NCBI GenBank assembly: GCA_902791985.1
Contig: CADAYD010000007.1
Coordinates: 1 to 64,000, forward strand
Direction: 5' to 3'
Origin: an uncultured bacterium
GTDB taxonomy: Bacteria; Cyanobacteriota; Vampirovibrionia; Gastranaerophilales; Gastranaerophilaceae
Length of the DNA: 64,000 nt
The notes under the pieces are model-generated. The model did no database searches, was not told the DNA's origin, and saw only the letters and a list, made by a program, of their open reading frames with translations. This document shows positions 62,826 to 64,000 of the stretch, piece by piece. A program made the position numbers and the translations under genes. How positions within the stretch are numbered: position 1 is the stretch's first letter; every line of letters starts with the position of its first letter.

Positions 62826-64000
62826 TCACTGATTTGAGAATTATCTGAAATTACATTATTAATTACCGCTACAAAAGTCCAAAATATAAACTGTAATTGT
62901 GGTCTGAAGAATATAGTGTCTACGAGCCCATGGAATAATGCTGAGCAAATTGATACCAAGCAAACACTTGCAAAAATTATATTTACGGTATTTTGTGATG
63001 TTAATACGTATTTTGTTCCGTCATAAATGAGTTTAATTAAGAATAAAAGAAATGCTATTAATGCAAATATACCGCTTTCTACTGCAGTTTCAAGATAAAT
63101 ATTATATGCACTCAATGCATCGAATCCTGTTTTCATGTATAATCCGTAAATTTCTCTAAAGTTTTTATTCCCGACTCCAATTCCAAGCAGCCAATTATCT
63201 TTGAACATTTCTATGGAGGAATGATAAACGTTAAATCTGAATGAATTTGAAGAATCATTTCTCATTGCAAAAATAGATAAGAACCTTAGTCGCAGGGAAT
63301 GTATAAATGTAAGGGCAAATATTAGTAAAAATGTTGCTCCGCTTATTATTGTTATATATATTTTTTTATAGGTTTTCCAGAAAAATTTGGCACTTAATAA
63401 GAATATTAGCCCAAAAACCAGTAACATCGAAAGATATGCTCCTCTACAACCGGTTTGAAATATAGAATAGCATGTTCCCAAAGTTGCTAAAATCCCTAAG
63501 GAGGCAAGCTTGTACATTTTTTTATAAATAAAATAAAACCCGCTGCCGATTACTGTTGGTAAGCCGCAAACTAAATACCCTCCGTATAAATTTGGATTTA
63601 GCGGTTTTAAAGTTCCGTAGACTCGTGAAATAACGTCTTCAGGATTTATATTTGACGTATCTTGCCATGTTGAAATTTGTTCAAGATGCAGTGTACTTTG
63701 GAATATTCCTACTAGGGCTTCTAATGTTATACACCCTGCAATTGTTCCCAAAATAAGCGCAATATGTTTTTTATTGTCTTTTAAATATTGGCTTACAGAA
63801 AAATAAAATCCTATGTATATGAAAGTCTTAAAAAAACCTTTTAAACTGAGTGAAAAGAGGGTTGAACCAAAAAGACTTACTACAACAATCATGAAATATA
63901 TTAGTAAAAATATTTCAAATGTTTTTAATTCAATTTTTTGTTTCGGGCAAAATAAAAGTTTTACTAATGTCAAAAACATTACTATGAGTCCGATAAAACC
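62822..64000 (-). CDS. O-antigen ligase/polymerase-like membrane protein, truncated at window edge
   Basis: At least 392 residues with about ten hydrophobic helices. The frame is open to the right edge (the codons before ATG 63979 are sense), so the true start lies outside. The Wzy_C-type region GIGVGNKNFREIYGLYMKTG, then a segment equivalent to the usual 'HN.yL....E.G' (here SAYNIYLETAVESGIF, with Tyr in place of His), marks the family. It probably ligates or polymerises surface glycan. Confidence 0.8.
   Translation of the reverse strand, partial: GFIGLIVMFLTLVKLLFCPKQKIELKTFEIFLLIYFMIVVVSLFGSTLFSLSLKGFFKTFIYIGFYFSVSQYLKDNKKHIALILGTIAGCITLEALVGIFQSTLHLEQISTWQDTSNINPEDVISRVYGTLKPLNPNLYGGYLVCGLPTVIGSGFYFIYKKMYKLASLGILATLGTCYSIFQTGCRGAYLSMLLVFGLIFLLSAKFFWKTYKKIYITIISGATFLLIFALTFIHSLRLRFLSIFAMRNDSSNSFRFNVYHSSIEMFKDNWLLGIGVGNKNFREIYGLYMKTGFDALSAYNIYLETAVESGIFALIAFLLFLIKLIYDGTKYVLTSQNTVNIIFASVCLVSICSALFHGLVDTIFFRPQLQFIFWTFVAVINNVISDNSQISD

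Overview
The window is AT-rich bacterial chromosome with tightly packed genes. It most likely comes from a gut-type non-photosynthetic relative of cyanobacteria (Vampirovibrionia/'Melainabacteria', probably Gastranaerophilales). The best clues are an OmpR-type response regulator that reads like cyanobacterial RpaB/Ycf27 (45869-46621), a Gram-negative envelope set (LptD-like protein, LpxI, LpxB, KdsB, MsbA-type ABC exporter, O-antigen ligase-like protein), and many prepilins beginning GFTLAEVLIT. This assignment is inferred from protein sequence read by eye; no database search was run.

Layout. 0-10 kb: the end of an unknown gene, a transposase remnant, DNA polymerase I with a decayed proofreading site, tatD and gatD transcribed divergently with apparently leaderless starts, an ArsB/NhaD-type carrier, and a tyrS-cysE pair after yajQ. 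10-16 kb: two small unknown genes, a radical SAM/DUF2344 protein next to RNase E/G, and membrane proteins including one of 36 residues. 16-23 kb: an envelope block made of an M23 murein hydrolase, an LptD-like protein, a class II aldolase, lpxI and lpxB. 23-28.6 kb: unknown membrane proteins, dgt, a Xer recombinase, bioD, and a DtxR/MntR-type regulator whose promoter carries a perfect 20-bp palindrome.

28.7-45.6 kb looks accessory. It holds a regulator built from four winged-helix domains, divergent from an adenine-specific DNA methyltransferase and a PD-(D/E)xK protein that together resemble a restriction-modification pair. Next come two paralogous membrane-anchored proteins with a nucleotidyltransferase-like signature on either side of a Wzx-type flippase and four tandem prepilin genes. 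Two predicted cysteine proteases, one caspase-like and one calpain-like, then face each other across tRNA-His, a fifth prepilin and tRNA-fMet. Inverted copies of one repeat sit just after both protease genes.

45.8-64 kb is mostly housekeeping: rpaB-like, kdsB, a large unknown gene, prmA, accA/accD, a TPR protein, a HAD protein, tRNA-Lys, malQ with a TPR/NHL protein, rfbA with an MsbA-type transporter, a double zinc-ribbon protein, and a right-truncated O-antigen ligase-like gene.

The strongest leads for new biology are the four-winged-helix regulator with its methylase/nuclease pair, the two predicted cysteine proteases at a shared inverted repeat, the exported NTase-like paralogues around the prepilin array, the leaderless tatD/gatD promoter pair, and an A9 tract that splits a gene at 55.4 kb.
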